A DNA stretch of 64,000 nt from Argyresthia goedartella. Lineage: Eukaryota > Arthropoda > Insecta > Lepidoptera > Argyresthiidae. A program made the position numbers and the translations under genes. Every line of letters starts with the position of its first letter. Within the stretch, counting starts at the first letter, position 1. The notes under the pieces were generated by a model. It searched no databases and had not been told where the DNA came from. It was given only the letters and a program-made list of their open reading frames with translations. Positions 45,014 to 55,205 of this stretch are shown one piece after another. The stretch lies in the NCBI GenBank assembly GCA_949825045.1, contig OX463824.1, positions 25,900,501 through 25,964,500 on the forward strand, given 5' to 3'.

Positions 45014-45138
45014 GATATCCAAGACCTGGGGATATTTTGTTCTTCCTCCCCAGCCGGGATTCGAACCCGGGACCTCTAGGTTTGGAGGAAGAGCCTCTGA
45101 CCACCACCTCACAGAGGACGCTCATCCTCATTATTCGA

Positions 45139-45212
45139 CGACCCGAATGGCCGAGTCGGCAGTGACCCTGCCTGCGAAGCCAAGGGTCCCGGGTTCGAGT
45201 CCCGGTGGGGGC
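45139..45212 (+). mobile_element. tRNA-like head of SINE family c
   Basis: CGAATGGCCGAGTCGGCAG contains an A-box-like GGCCGAGTCGG, and GGGTTCGAGTCCC is a good B box. A long variable arm resembles Ser/Leu-type tRNAs. The acceptor stem has at least two mismatches, so a functional tRNA is unlikely. The same head in reverse is at 47133-47208. Confidence 0.65.
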
Positions 45213-45239
45213 AAATATTCATATTAGTATTCATATTCT

Positions 45240-46237
45240 TTATTGCATAGACATCTTAATAGTAAGTTAACAAATCATTTTATGAGAAAAGGCGAGCTTA
45301 TCTCTAAAGAGAGATTTCTACCAGCAAACCAAGACAGTACAGGAAAAGTTGTGCAACAGGAGAGTCCTAGTGCGCAATAAAAGTGTATACATCTAAACAA
45401 AACTATACAACTAAAACATAATAATGTAATAAATGATGTATATACTAAATAAAATACAAAAGCACAAAAATAAAATATATATCAAACATATACTACTTAT
45501 ATATATATATCAAAAAGTACCTATCACCAAAGAGAAAGGAAATGCTCTCTCAACCTTTCCTTAAAGTGAAAATTGAGGGACTATCCCTAATTGCGCATGG
45601 AAGTGCATTCCACAGTCGGATCGCCCTTAACCTAAACGAGTGTTTGTAAGCGGCAGTGTTATGCCGAGGAGTAGAAAGGAGAGACATCGCGTGGGATCTC
45701 CGGTTGCTATCCCTGGAGGAAAAAAACTCTAAACGTTCTCGATGATATGTGGGGGGTTGTCAAGATTCTTGGCCTTCTCGCTGTCTGTAATTATGTTACC
45801 ATCTTACACTATAGGGTCGACGGGCATTTTCTGAACTAAGTTTTGAGAGTGACGTGTTCCCAAAATTATGGCCTGCGATTTGCCCGGGTTGACAAGCAGA
45901 CCATATGAGTTAGCCCATTTCCTAATGTTATCGAGATCAGCATTCAACGCCTCTACAGTCAGATTCAGATCACACGGAGAGAAGTACCGATATATTTGAA
46001 TGTCATCTGCGTAGAGATAATAAGAAGATATAAGAACGTCAGAGATGGAGTTATTGAATACTGAGAAGTGGAGAGAACAAAGGATGCCAGCCTGCGGAAC
46101 ACCCGCGGAGAGATCACACCAGTCCGTTGAGATCTCCTCAGACTTAATGCGTTGCTGGCGGTCTCTCAGGTAGGAGTAAAACCAGCGAGCAGAGTGCGAG
46201 GAGACATTAAGTGACTTTAAAATTTCAACGAGTATAT
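45240..46237 (-). pseudogene. LINE G reverse transcriptase remnant
   Basis: Minus reading from about 46230: WFYSYLRDRQQRIKSEEIST, WCDLSAGVPQAGIL (motif B, altered), YYLYADDIQIYRYFSP (motif C), LNADLDNIRKWANSYG, then NPGKSQAIILG. The C-terminal AFKHSFRLRAIRLWNALPC-like tail lies near 45650-45580. The stretch 45240-45550 is its 3'UTR. Motif A is missing. A related fragment is at 20206-20544. Confidence 0.72.
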
Positions 46238-46430
46238 CAAAATATTTGTTTGATTAGAACGGATGTTTGTACCCTAGTCATGGTTGTTTATCTATCTAAG
46301 TATAATATATATCTATATAAGTAAATGTATCGTTGTCTAGTACCGAAGATACAGGGAATCCTAGTTTGGGGCTAGATCAATGTGTGTAAATAGTGTCCAA
46401 GGTATTATTATTTGTTTCTAGGAGGTTACA
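46238..46430 (+). mobile_element. SINE family c body, headless plus copy
   Basis: AAATATTTGTTTGATTAGAAC, GTACCCTAGTCATGGTTG, TTTATCTATCTAAGTATAAT, ATACAGGGAATCC and GTCCAAGGTATTATTATT. It is the inverted counterpart of 46963-47131. Confidence 0.7.
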
Positions 46431-46962
46431 GTTAGTCCTGAGCACGGGCCGCAGCCAACTGCTAAGGATCTATGAGTTTCCTAAAAATTTTCGAAATACC
46501 TATATGTATTAAGAATCACTGCTTTTTGCAGCAGGATGAAGGCGGATGGTTTCATGTTTAGCAATGATGGTTTTCTTATTATTATTATTATTCTCATTAA
46601 CATTTGTGCTAACAGTTGTGTAGAGCGTAAACCATGTGTAAACCAGTCAACTTAGCTGAACAAATAAACAAGTTCGGACGCCGGCGACAATTCGATACAA
46701 GATTTTACACGTTTTTACAAATCTACTTAACCCTTCCGTAAATAGGACGCAAAGAAAAACACCGATTCCATTAGACAAGGCTTTTATTCGCAATACTGTA
46801 CAGAAATGTGTATAGGTCTAGCACGGGTTCTCGACAAACAATATGAACGGATTCCCTCTAGTAAGTATACTTAACCTAACTATTGGCTACTATTTTTCGC
46901 GAATTGGGCACGTAATAAAACTCAATAAAACAAACAAACAAACAAAAATCGGCCAAGGAGAG
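46431..46962. other. Unassigned spacer between two inverted SINE c copies
   Basis: AT-rich with an (ATT)n run near 46577. No coding sequence recognised. Confidence 0.35.
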
Positions 46963-47213
46963 ATAATAATAATAATACCTTGGACACTATTCACACACAT
47001 TGATCTAGCCCCGAACAAGGATTCCCTGTATCTTGGGTGCTAGAGAACGTTACACATACTCATATAGATAAATATTATACTTAGATAGATAAACAACTAT
47101 GACTAGGGTACAAGCATCCGTTGTCATCAAACAAATATTTGCCCCCACCGGGACTCGAACCTGGAACCCTTGGCTTCGTAGGCAGGGTCACTGCCGACTC
47201 GGCTATTCGGGTC
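46963..47213 (-). mobile_element. SINE family c, full minus copy with tRNA-like head
   Basis: Head at 47213-47133 (A-box GCCGAGTCGG and B-box GGTTCGAGTCCC in minus sense) leads into the body GCAAATATTTGTTTGATGAC, GTACCCTAGTCATAGTTG and CAAGGTATTATTATTATTA. Because it has both head and tail, it defines the family. Confidence 0.75.
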
Positions 47214-47639
47214 GTCAGTATAACCAAAATATAAATGTATCATCGGCAGCGATAGTCACAATGTGTTGGCAGAGCTTTTTTGATTAGCATAGTAAATAGA
47301 ATAGAACAATCCGAAAATTATGAGATTATTGATAACACTTTTAGTGTTGTTACTGTTGCAACAGAAATTCCCTCAAAGTGATCTAATACAGTCGGGTTTT
47401 TGGATTAGAAAATAGCTTCTCTTGCTAACATTGTAAACTTATGCTCGTGTTACAGAAAGGCAGTACGTTTACTTAGGACTGGCCAAATAGTTACCGCGAA
47501 TCAAGTGAGTCTATCGAATGGAGAATGGAACAGAGAACAAATAAACACTCGTACCGTATTGTATTTGGTTTTATTGATTGAACTAATGCCGGAATTCACA
47601 ATGTTTGTTCAAGTTAGTGGCTACTCAAATGTCATGGTG
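47214..47639. other. Unassigned sequence
   Basis: AT-rich, with no ORF of note and no recognisable repeat ends. Confidence 0.3.
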
Positions 47640-48120
47640 ACGCATATTTATATGTCCATAGCGCTTACCTAAGTAGGACCTTGCGGTAGCGGAGCGGTGC
47701 GGGAGGGGTGGGTTTTCGTGACGTCTGCAGGGCGGGAGACTTAATTGAGGCGTCGGCATATCCCTACTGGTGCACGCACACTTATCGGCATCGGCACGCA
47801 CCGGAAGCACTGGCCGCACCACCCGCACTGTCCGCACCGGAATCATCCGTGCTGTTCTTGCACGTTTTTGGCATTGCTCTGTCGCACGCAACAAAACGCG
47901 GGATGCCGACGAATTGTCCGCATAGTCTGCGCCGAATCCCACGATTCTTCTCCGGATTCCGACGCGGAAAGGTGTGCGAGGTGTCGTAGGGTTACATTTA
48001 AATAATTCTATGATCGCGCCCGTCCGGTGCGCACTATCTGACCGCACGAACCTACTCAGATAAGTTTTACTTAGGTAGGTACAAATAATGTTCTTGGCCG
48101 AACGCCCTACTGAATAGTAT
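47640..48120. repeat. GC-richer unclassified repeat-like block
   Basis: Contains repeated CCGCACC/GCACCGG words (GCACCGGAAGCACTGGCC, CTGTCCGCACCGGAATC), with both ends near ACTTAGGTA / TACCTAAGTA-type words (47667 and 48068). The base composition differs sharply from its surroundings. The 185-codon minus frame across it is Arg-rich with no family resemblance, and I do not call it a gene. Confidence 0.4.
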
Positions 48121-48310
48121 GGAGAAGAGGCAACTAAAGCAGGGGGTCTCACTGCACAGTTTAGGTACGTTCGAACGGCCAACCCGACGGGCGGGAATTC
48201 AGTTATGTTGCCACTCGCTTGGCTGGCAGTCGCGTTGCGCGCTAGCCGCTCCTCATAAGCAACTTTTTTGTGATTTTTGCAACAACAATGATTTAAGTAC
48301 GTAACATTTT

Positions 48311-48520
48311 AGGGTGCCTAAGGGAATTGTTGGAAAGGGTGCCACAGGATGGATACCGGCGTAGAGGCAGGCCTAAACGGAGATGGCGGGACGACCTCGA
48401 CAAGTTTTTGCCGGGGTGGCCGGAGGTGGCACAGACCAGGAAAGTGTGGACGAAAGAGGGGGAGGCCTTTGCCCAGCAGTGGGACACCTTAATGGCTAAA
48501 TAAAAAAAGAAAAAAAAAGA
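48311..48520 (+). pseudogene. RTE-clade LINE 3' end
   Basis: The plus frame reads YRRRGRPKRRWRDDLDKFL, PEVAQTRKVWTKEGEAFAQQ, then WDTLMAK and a stop, followed by an A-rich tail (48500-48530). This is the conserved C-terminus of RTE ORF2. It differs from the family at 22775 and 32844. Confidence 0.75.
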
Positions 48521-49534
48521 AAAAAATAAGGGAATTGTTCACAAATAAAATTCGATTCTTTTTTAATTGAATACCTTTTTTGTTTAACTAAAAGTAAACA
48601 CTTTAGAGCTAGTATAAAACAAATGACAATTACATAAGTAAGGAGGTAGGTATCTACCTAGCCTTAGAATTTACCAATAGCCTGAACAAGTACTAATAAC
48701 ACCTCTCTTAGATGGAGTGGACTAAAATTCACAAACACAAATAATCGCACGTAGGTAACCCTACCGTGATCAAGCGAGACAGGAATTTACAGGAAAACCT
48801 TGTGATGTCAGAGTAAAAGAAGCTCTCAGGCGTAGTAATGCGGCGCAATCTAGCCTGCACGGGCGGGGCCGATTCTGTAGGTGCTTAACGATTGTTGAAG
48901 GTAGCGCAGGTGCGAGCTAGATTGCGCTTTATTGTCGCGCAGCGAGAGTAGCTATTTATTTAAGTGTAATTGAGGAGTAATCTTTCTGTGCGTAATACTT
49001 TTAAGTATTCTGCGACTAAAGTTGCTCCGATGAAATCCCTTCCATAGTAAAATATGACGTCTTTACTTTAGGGACAAGAATAGGATTTGCTCTTCTGATA
49101 CACCCTGTTGATCCTTTAGCCGGCATCAAGCTGGCATCAACAAATACCGAATACAGAATTCGTAAGACTCGAATTCCGAAGCACATACATACCTTGAATA
49201 CCTTACGCCTATAAATGAAATACAGAGCCGAATCGTTGCTTTTGTTATTTTGCTCCCAAAAGCCTCTAAATTATTCAATGTATCCGGAATATTCGCACCG
49301 ATACTAGGGATACTCAAACGGCAAAACCTGTCTTCTACCTGAGGTGGATTTCTTAGCTTCACAAAGTTACATAGCATTCAAACACAGCGTCACGCCTTTT
49401 CCCATACGGGGTGGCAGAGGCACAGTTGTGCCCACGTTTAGCCTGGTGTCCAATACTCTATTTTGCATGACAGGGGGCTAGCCCATCGCCGCAGCTAACA
49501 TGTTATAGGATCGCGAGGAAACACTCCCTAATGT
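48521..49534. other. Unassigned sequence with an inverted repeat
   Basis: GCGCAATCTAGC (48843-48854) and GCTAGATTGCGC (48916-48927) form the arms of an 85-bp inverted structure. Around 49385-49490 CACGCCTTTTCCCATACGGG and AATACTCTATTTTGCATGACA resemble 51860-51945, a shared unclassified repeat. No gene seen. Confidence 0.4.
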
Positions 49535-49573
49535 ATTTTGGATAAATTACTTATCTCACTGGTACATGGTCAG
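49535..49573 (-). repeat. SINE b fragment fused to SINE a
   Basis: AATTACTTATCTCACTGG and TACATGGTCAGGA match SINE b (compare 51390-51420) and stop exactly where the SINE a head begins. Confidence 0.55.
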
Positions 49574-49800
49574 GACGACCTCTGTGGCGCTGAGGTTGTA
49601 GCTCTGCCTCCCATGCGAGAGGTCCCGGGTTCGATCCCCGGCTGGGGATGAAGAAATAATATCCCCAGGCCTTGGATGTTTATATGTGTGTGACGTCGCT
49701 GTTTCTAGTTCCCACGACACAGGGTATCCTGGTGTGGAGCCAGAAGCAATGTTTGGCCTGTATGTAAATATTTATGTTTATATTTACTATAATAAAGATT
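49574..49800 (+). mobile_element. SINE family a, full copy with tRNA-like head
   Basis: Head: TCTGTGGCGCTGAGG near the A box and GGGTTCGATCCCCGG as B box. Body: CCCCAGGCCTTGGATG, GTGACGTCGCTGTTTCTAG, GACACAGGGTATCCTGG and GGAGCCAGAAGCAATG, ending in AT-rich TTTATATTTACTATAATAAA. Reference copy for 4505, 26096 and 44326-45118. Confidence 0.78.
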
Positions 49801-50129
49801 TTGAGATAGCAAACCCTTGAGATAGGATACCCTAGCTGAGATGAAGCAATTTATATAGACTCGGAAGGAAATACGAACCAGAACCAGTAAATCAAAGACC
49901 TCAATATTTATAGCAATATACAGCGGTCCTGAGGAATTGCCATTCAAACGGTTCATAAATTGTTAATTTATTCTAACTTGAATAGGAGAGAGCTCATTAC
50001 CAACAGATTACTTTAGTAATATAATTATTTCCTATATCTAATGGACATCTTAGCCCAGTTTTACATTCAATGTTATGCTGAAATAAATAGTATCAATATA
50101 AAATTCCCTTTCAAATGTTCACAGGTTGT
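49801..50129. other. Unassigned sequence
   Basis: AT-rich; no supported ORF or repeat end. Confidence 0.3.
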
Positions 50130-50320
50130 ATTAAGGTGTGTTATTATATATACATATAATTCTACTGTACGTGTGTATGTCACTGAACTCCTCCTAAACG
50201 GCTGGACCGATTTGAATGATTTTTTAGTATGCGTTTGGGTGGCACCCTGCATGGTTTATATTCACAAATCAGCCCGGAAGATGGCGCTGCAGACAACGTC
50301 TGGCGGGTCCGCTAGTTATT
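50130..50320 (+). mobile_element. Probable Helitron 3' end (non-autonomous)
   Basis: GTATGTCACTGAACTCCTCC, TAAACGGCTGGACCGATTTG and GGCGGGTCCGCTAGT. I recall this type of sequence ending in CTAGT from moth and butterfly Helitron-like repeats. No Rep/helicase is present. The hairpin expected just before the end is weak, so the class is tentative. Confidence 0.45.
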
Positions 50321-50689
50321 ATAATAAAGTTCTACGATAGCTTGAAATTAGACGTATATAACATAATAGATTATAATGGACAAGATGACTTCAGTTGATG
50401 TGACAATCCGAAAGAAATATTTATGTAAGTAAAAGTTAATTTTCGTAGCAATCAAAATGTTACGAGCTGGCGTAGCATTATCGTAGCAAATCGTAACGGC
50501 ATCGTAGGCGCATATACTTCTTTGGTTTTTAAAGTGGAGCCATTTTTAGAAGTAGTATTTGACATCTGTCAACAGTAGGGAGATAGTTATGGGCCAGTCT
50601 TCTTCTCCTTCTTTCGCTTAGAAAAAGAAGGGAGACCAACGCATAGCTCTGTCCCTGTCTGTCTTAAAACGTCTAGTTATTAAAGTGAA
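50321..50689. other. Unassigned sequence
   Basis: Repeated CGTAGCA/ATCGTAG words near 50440-50500 and an inverted pair TTAAAGTGGAGCCAT/TTAAAGTGAAGCCAT (direct, 50529 and 50680). No gene. Confidence 0.35.
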
Positions 50690-50940
50690 GCCATACTTTA
50701 ATAACGGGAAATATTAAACTGCATATCAACAATATTGATTTGCACAGCAAATATCCCTTATATTTGCTGCGGTAGCGTAGGTGAAGGGTAAAGGGGGTGA
50801 GTGAAGCGAAGCCCCCTTTATCCTTCGTGTTGGGTTCAACATGTAAGAACAACAAAAAATACTTAAAACATAAACTTAAGTACACATAAAATATTTTTAA
50901 CAAAAAAGTGTTTTTGTTGATCATTTTTTGATGTCAAATC
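50690..50940 (-). repeat. R1 repeat copy
   Basis: Minus orientation: GGGAAATATTAAACTGC, GCGGTAGCGTAGGTGAAGGG, TAAAGGGGGTGAG, CCTTTATCCTTCGTG and GTTCAACATGTAAGAAC. The far end (TGATCATTTTTTGATG) is diverged. Confidence 0.75.
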
Positions 50941-51204
50941 AGTATGTTTGATGTGCGAAATACTAGCCATTTTAAATGGTCTTTGCTTTACAACCACAGA
51001 ACCCATACCGTAGTTACTCGTACTTTGTGTAATCCGTTACATATTTGCAGTAACGCCTGTAGTCTAAATAAAATAATACGACCTATAAATGATTTATTAC
51101 TTTGTGTATTCAGTAACAAATATTTGATAAGCTTGGTACTGATTACACAAAGTGTCCTTAACTAGAGCTCTGCTAAATAATATAATATGAATGTTAGTCA
51201 TTAA
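50941..51204. other. Unassigned sequence
   Basis: ACTTTGTGTAATCCGTTAC and GTACTGATTACACAAAGTG form an inverted pair (51021 and 51137). Otherwise featureless. Confidence 0.35.
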
Positions 51205-51480
51205 TGTTCCCACCGAGGGGCACAGGCCTTTACCCGGATACAAGTAAGATTAAGCCATACTCCACCATGCTGGCTCAGTGCGGGTTGGCGGAGGGGTTTT
51301 CCGACCATTACCACGTAGCAATAGTAGCTGGGACCTACAGCTTAACGTGTCATCCGAAGCACTGAACGACTGATAATGTAGTTAAGATAAATAAATTATC
51401 TCATTGGTACATGGTCAGGATTCGAACCTGCATCTCCCGTGTGAGAAGCAAGCGCGAAACGCATTAGACCACGGAGCACG
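51205..51480 (-). mobile_element. SINE family b, near-complete
   Basis: Minus-strand head: TGCTCCGTGGTCTAATGCG (A-box region) and GATGCAGGTTCGAATCC (B box). Then TGTACCAATGAGATAATTT, TTCAGTGCTTCGGATGACAC, CAACCCGCACTGAGCCAGC and CCTCGGTGGGAACA. Confidence 0.75.
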
Positions 51481-52011
51481 GGCTACTAAATAAAGCCAAG
51501 AAAAAATCTTCCTAATATCAGTAATTTGCAAGTAATGCTCACCCCCCGGTCCCATAAACTCAATAAACGATCCTCGGCATTAGTTTATAACTAACAATAC
51601 GTTCTCATGGGAAATCAGATCCTGTAGTCAGTGTAGTCTTCAGTTCGTACGGGAGGTATACTCGGCGGCGTGGAAGGCGAAACAATTTGTGAGTTCCAAT
51701 TTCTTAATTCACGGTGGTCGAACTACGAGGTTAATTTCGCCAATACGACGTGTTTTTATAGAATTGTTGGTGTTGATTTGTTCCTCGTTACTACCCGGGG
51801 GACGGTGCAGGGCAGAGGGATCCAAGTATGCCCCCTATGTGAGTTCCCTTTGCAAACATATAATGGCGTCACGGCTTTTTGTATAAGGGTTGGCAGTGGC
51901 ACGGTTCTACCTACGTGTTGGCAATACTGTATTTTGCATGTCATCGTAGTCCTAGTTGCCTTTGTATATGATGAAAAACCTTGTGTAATCGCAGTAGACA
52001 TTATGTCAAAT
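51481..52011. other. Unclassified repeat-like region
   Basis: The segment 51860-51945 is shared with 49385-49490. Open frames here (for example 51670-52173) run into the LINE D terminus and show no protein family. No gene called. Confidence 0.4.
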
Positions 52012-53192
52012 TCAAAGTCAAAGTCAAAGTACATTATTACTGTAGATATTTACATATACTTAGCAAACGTCAATTTTGCCTCTTCTCTACATTGGACCAC
52101 TGTGGGAGAAGAAGGGCGTAGAAACTCCCACATATTGTTTTTTAGATCTCTTTTAAAAATAGGTTGTGCTTAACTATTACAAATATGAAAAATTTAATTA
52201 TTATGATTAATAAGCAGGAATAAATAATTACAAAATAATTAACAGCAAGGCCTGTGTTGAGCTAGATTAACCCCATACAGTCCTGTCATTTAAGTAATCT
52301 TGAACATTGTAATATCCCTTTTTTGACAAAGTCGCTTTAACATGCTTTTTAAATTGCTCAAATGGCAATTTCAAAATCTCCAGAGGTATCTTATTATAGT
52401 AGAGAATACACTTGAAAGAATTGCTAACCTTCGCGAGTCTAAATCGAGGCGCACACAGTCTGTGATTATTTCTTAGGTTAACATTATAGCTATCGCTAAG
52501 TTTGGAAAATGTTGTAAGGTTCTTGTACATACATTATATTTTCGAAAATAAATTGACTAGCTACTGTTAGTATGTCAATTTCTTTAAAAAGCTCTCTTAA
52601 GGAGTCTGTTCGTTTTAAATTATAAATTGCTCGAATAGCTCTTTTCTGTAAAATAAAAATAGTTTGAATATCCGCTGCTTTCCCCCACAACAAGATACCA
52701 TAGGACATCACACTATGAAAGTAACTAAAATATACTAGCCTAGATGTAGCCATATCCGTGCTTTGTCTGATGTTCTTAACAGCGTAAGCCGCAGAACTTA
52801 ATTTACCAGCCAATTTATCTATGTGGGGTCCCCACTGCAATTTGCTATCAATGGTTATTCCAAGAAACTTCGTATCATTTACTAATTCTAACGTGCTGTT
52901 GTCTAACACTAAACTGGTCTCAACTTGCCTGACATTTGGAAGTGAGAATTTGATACACTTGGTTTTACCAGCGTTTAACAATAAATTATTAACTGTGAAC
53001 CAATTCAAGGTTAAAGACAATACACCATTAACATCATCAAAATCTGCTTTTTGTCTTTCAATTTTGAAGACCATTGAAGTATCATCAGCAAATAACAAGT
53101 CAGTTAATTTCTCCACCATGAAAGGCAGATCGTTAATATATACCAGGAATAAGAAAGGACCTAATATGGAACCTAGTGGAACGCCAATATGC
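52012..53192 (-). pseudogene. LINE D, 5'-truncated, ORF2 C-terminal half
   Basis: Minus strand: GVPLGSILGPFLFLVYINDL (RT motif B, 53190-53130), LLFADDTSMVFKIERQ (motif C), then NWFTVNNLLLNAGKTKCIKF, YFHSVMSYGILLWGKAAD and KRAIRAIYNLKRTDSLRE. A frameshift near 52510 separates the last 87 codons. The 3'UTR ends in TTTGAC repeats (about 52012-52030). Closely related to LINE A and B; fragments of its 3'UTR are at 11357 and 44500. Confidence 0.85.
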
Positions 53193-53974
53193 TAATTCAT
53201 ATTAATATAACCTAAAACACAAATTTTCCAGGCCCTTAATTGTAGTACAAATTGTAGAAATCTAACTGTTGTAAAAAATATTCGGCAACAATTACAAATA
53301 TTCTATAAATTATGTATTCATTACAAAATTGTATTCTATTTTGAAGAAAATCTGTAAGCTTAGAGCTTGCGTGAATCGGTCAAGTGTGGGTGAGCCGAAC
53401 GAACGGTTCCGTACCATCGAACAAGAAAACGGCACTAAAAAGAATAAAACCAAAAAAGAAATAAAATAATATTATTCTAACCCAGAACTTAAAGATTGCG
53501 CAACCGATATCAAAGCAATAACACCACCACAACCATGTGATAAGCCGCGAAATCTACAATCATTTTTGAATCATGATATATCATATAAGGTTTTTTTATA
53601 TCGCGGGGTGTTAAACACGTCTCTTGTAAGGGGACCCCTTTAATTTATAAAATCTTGTGTAGTTAATTATGTGTTGCTGTTTCTGTGAACTGTGTGTGTT
53701 CTTTGGCTGTCGGCAATCGCTGATGGAGGAAAACTTCCTTCGTCGAAGATTTGTGATTTGTCTGGACGCGCGCCTGGTACCTTGACGGGAAAGGAGGTAT
53801 TCACCGCAGTGGGACGTACACAGGTATTTGTAAGTTTAAGTTTGGTGAATCGCCGACGTCTGAATTCCCGTCTAGGCTGAACACTTGTTTCATGATAGCT
53901 AATGGGGCCGCAGTTGAGTTCGGCCCTGGCAGGAATCAGAACATCACCCTTAAGTGGTACACACGTAGACAGAT
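53193..53974. other. Sequence between LINE D and the BEL element
   Basis: AT-rich to about 53640, with a GAACGGTTCCGTACCATCG word shared with the dispersed repeat at 35466. From 53640 to 53900 a GC-richer open stretch reads DLSGRAPGTLTGKEVFTAVG, which I do not recognise. It ends at the BEL target duplication CAGAT (53970-53974). Confidence 0.4.
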
Positions 53975-54500
53975 TGTTTAATATTTATGCTTCGGAACGC
54001 ACCTAGGTTTTTTGTTGCGCGGATCGACCGCGAGTGATCGGGAAATCACTAGCTAGCTGTCACTTGCATAGAAAAAAACGTAACTAGCTAGCTGTCTTTT
54101 TGCACATGGTAAAATTGTCGGCGTCAAGCATCGGGCTTTGGCGGAATGTTATTTATAATAATATCGTTAATAATCGTCAAGAAATAAGTAGATTTCACGT
54201 CATCGTAGTGAGTGCTTCGTGCTGTGAAAGGTTGAAGTGGTTTGGTCACCAATTCGTCGCGTTCGGATAGCGACCCTTGTAGTCGGCAGCACTACGACGG
54301 CACCGGCGGCGGGCTACGGCGCGAGTAAGATTCGACTCCCAACACCTCCCACCCTTGTGTTCCTCATCCCGTACTCCTGCCTCGAATTGAGCTTTCGAAT
54401 TCCGGTCCACGGCGTCAAGGTCAGTACTACTTTGTGACATTCCACTGAAAAACAACCCTACCAAGATTCCACCCCTTTCGGTTGAGGCGTGGATTTAACA
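53975..54500 (+). repeat. BEL 5' LTR
   Basis: It starts TGTTTAATATTTATGC and ends GGATTTAACA. Contains two AACTAGCTAGCTGTC-type units. Differs from the 3' LTR at about six positions, clustered near 54010-54050 and 54285. Confidence 0.92.
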
Positions 54501-54503
54501 TTT

Positions 54504-54520
54504 TGGTAGCAGAGGCGCGG
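54504..54520 (+). other. BEL primer-binding site
   Basis: TGGTAGCAGAGGCGCGG begins three bases after the LTR. TGG is complementary to a tRNA CCA end. The tRNA identity cannot be decided here. Confidence 0.65.
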
Positions 54521-55205
54521 TTTCCTAGTAGGAAATCGATTCACGGATGGTTGTAGGGTTGTTTTTTTGCCACATTGTAGTTGGGAGAGGGTGGGTACCT
54601 CAGATTGGTCGGCAATCATTTTGTGAGTGAGTCTTGTGTCGGTATACCACAATTTAGGTTCATTTTCGGTTAGTGAACGTATAATTAACGATTTAGTTAA
54701 CGATTATTATAAATTTGTAGTCGGAAACTACTGTGGTGTGCATAAGGAACAGTCATTCGGTCGGTCTATAGTATTGCAGTCGGGTTCTATAGTATTGCAG
54801 TGTTATTTCGGTTTACAGAGCAGGGTCAGGCTATTTAAGGGGTATTAAGCTGATTTTGCTGACCTCAGTAGAAGTGCAGGTCATATCGGAAAGGCCACTT
54901 CTAGAAGGTTCACGGCTACCTACATTATATTAAAAATAGCTTTTTTTATAATACATTTTTGGGTGTTATTTTTTATTGTGCTTTATGGTGGCATTCTCTA
55001 ATTGATTTAGAGTGTATAGTTATAAGGTGTATATCCACAGGGCGACCATATTAAATATTTTTAGGATTTAATTGTTTTAGTGGTTGCCTTAGTTTTGACA
55101 ACTTAGTTTTAATTTCTGTGCCCAGCGCTGACGGGCAAGTGCTGGTCTCTGGCCATACTAGTTCGGTAGTGAAGTATAGGACCAGAATCTATTAAATCGG
55201 TCAAC
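54521..55205 (+). other. BEL untranslated leader
   Basis: About 690 bp between the primer-binding site and the gag ATG, with a duplicated GTATTGCAGT(CGGGTTCTATA) unit at 54770-54800. No ORF. Confidence 0.6.

Larger units (their letters stand above)
44326..45118 (-). mobile_element. SINE family a, minus copy split by a 0.6-kb insertion
   Basis: The head and middle (45118-45016: B-box-like GGGTTCGAATCCCGG, CCCCAGGTCTTGGAT) and the body end (44411-44326: TGACGTCACTGTATCTGG, GACACAGGGTATCC, GGGGCCAGAAGCAATG) together make one SINE relative to 49574-49800. The interruption, 44412-45015, holds a LINE D 3' end and a SINE b, both on the plus strand. Confidence 0.65.

Noticed and set aside
45139..45212. 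Functional tRNA gene
   Set aside because: A and B boxes are good, but the acceptor stem is mispaired and the sequence recurs as a SINE head at 47133-47208.
47625..48182. 185-codon minus-strand open frame
   Set aside because: Arg/Pro/Ala-rich translation of a GC-rich repeat block with repeated CCGCACC words; no domain, and neighbouring frames are equally open.
51670..52173. 167-codon plus-strand open frame
   Set aside because: Crosses an unclassified repeat into the reversed 3' terminus of LINE D; chance frame.
53692..53880. Small protein gene before the BEL 5' LTR
   Set aside because: 62 codons with no recognisable domain, initiation context or flanking gene structure; probably repeat-derived.
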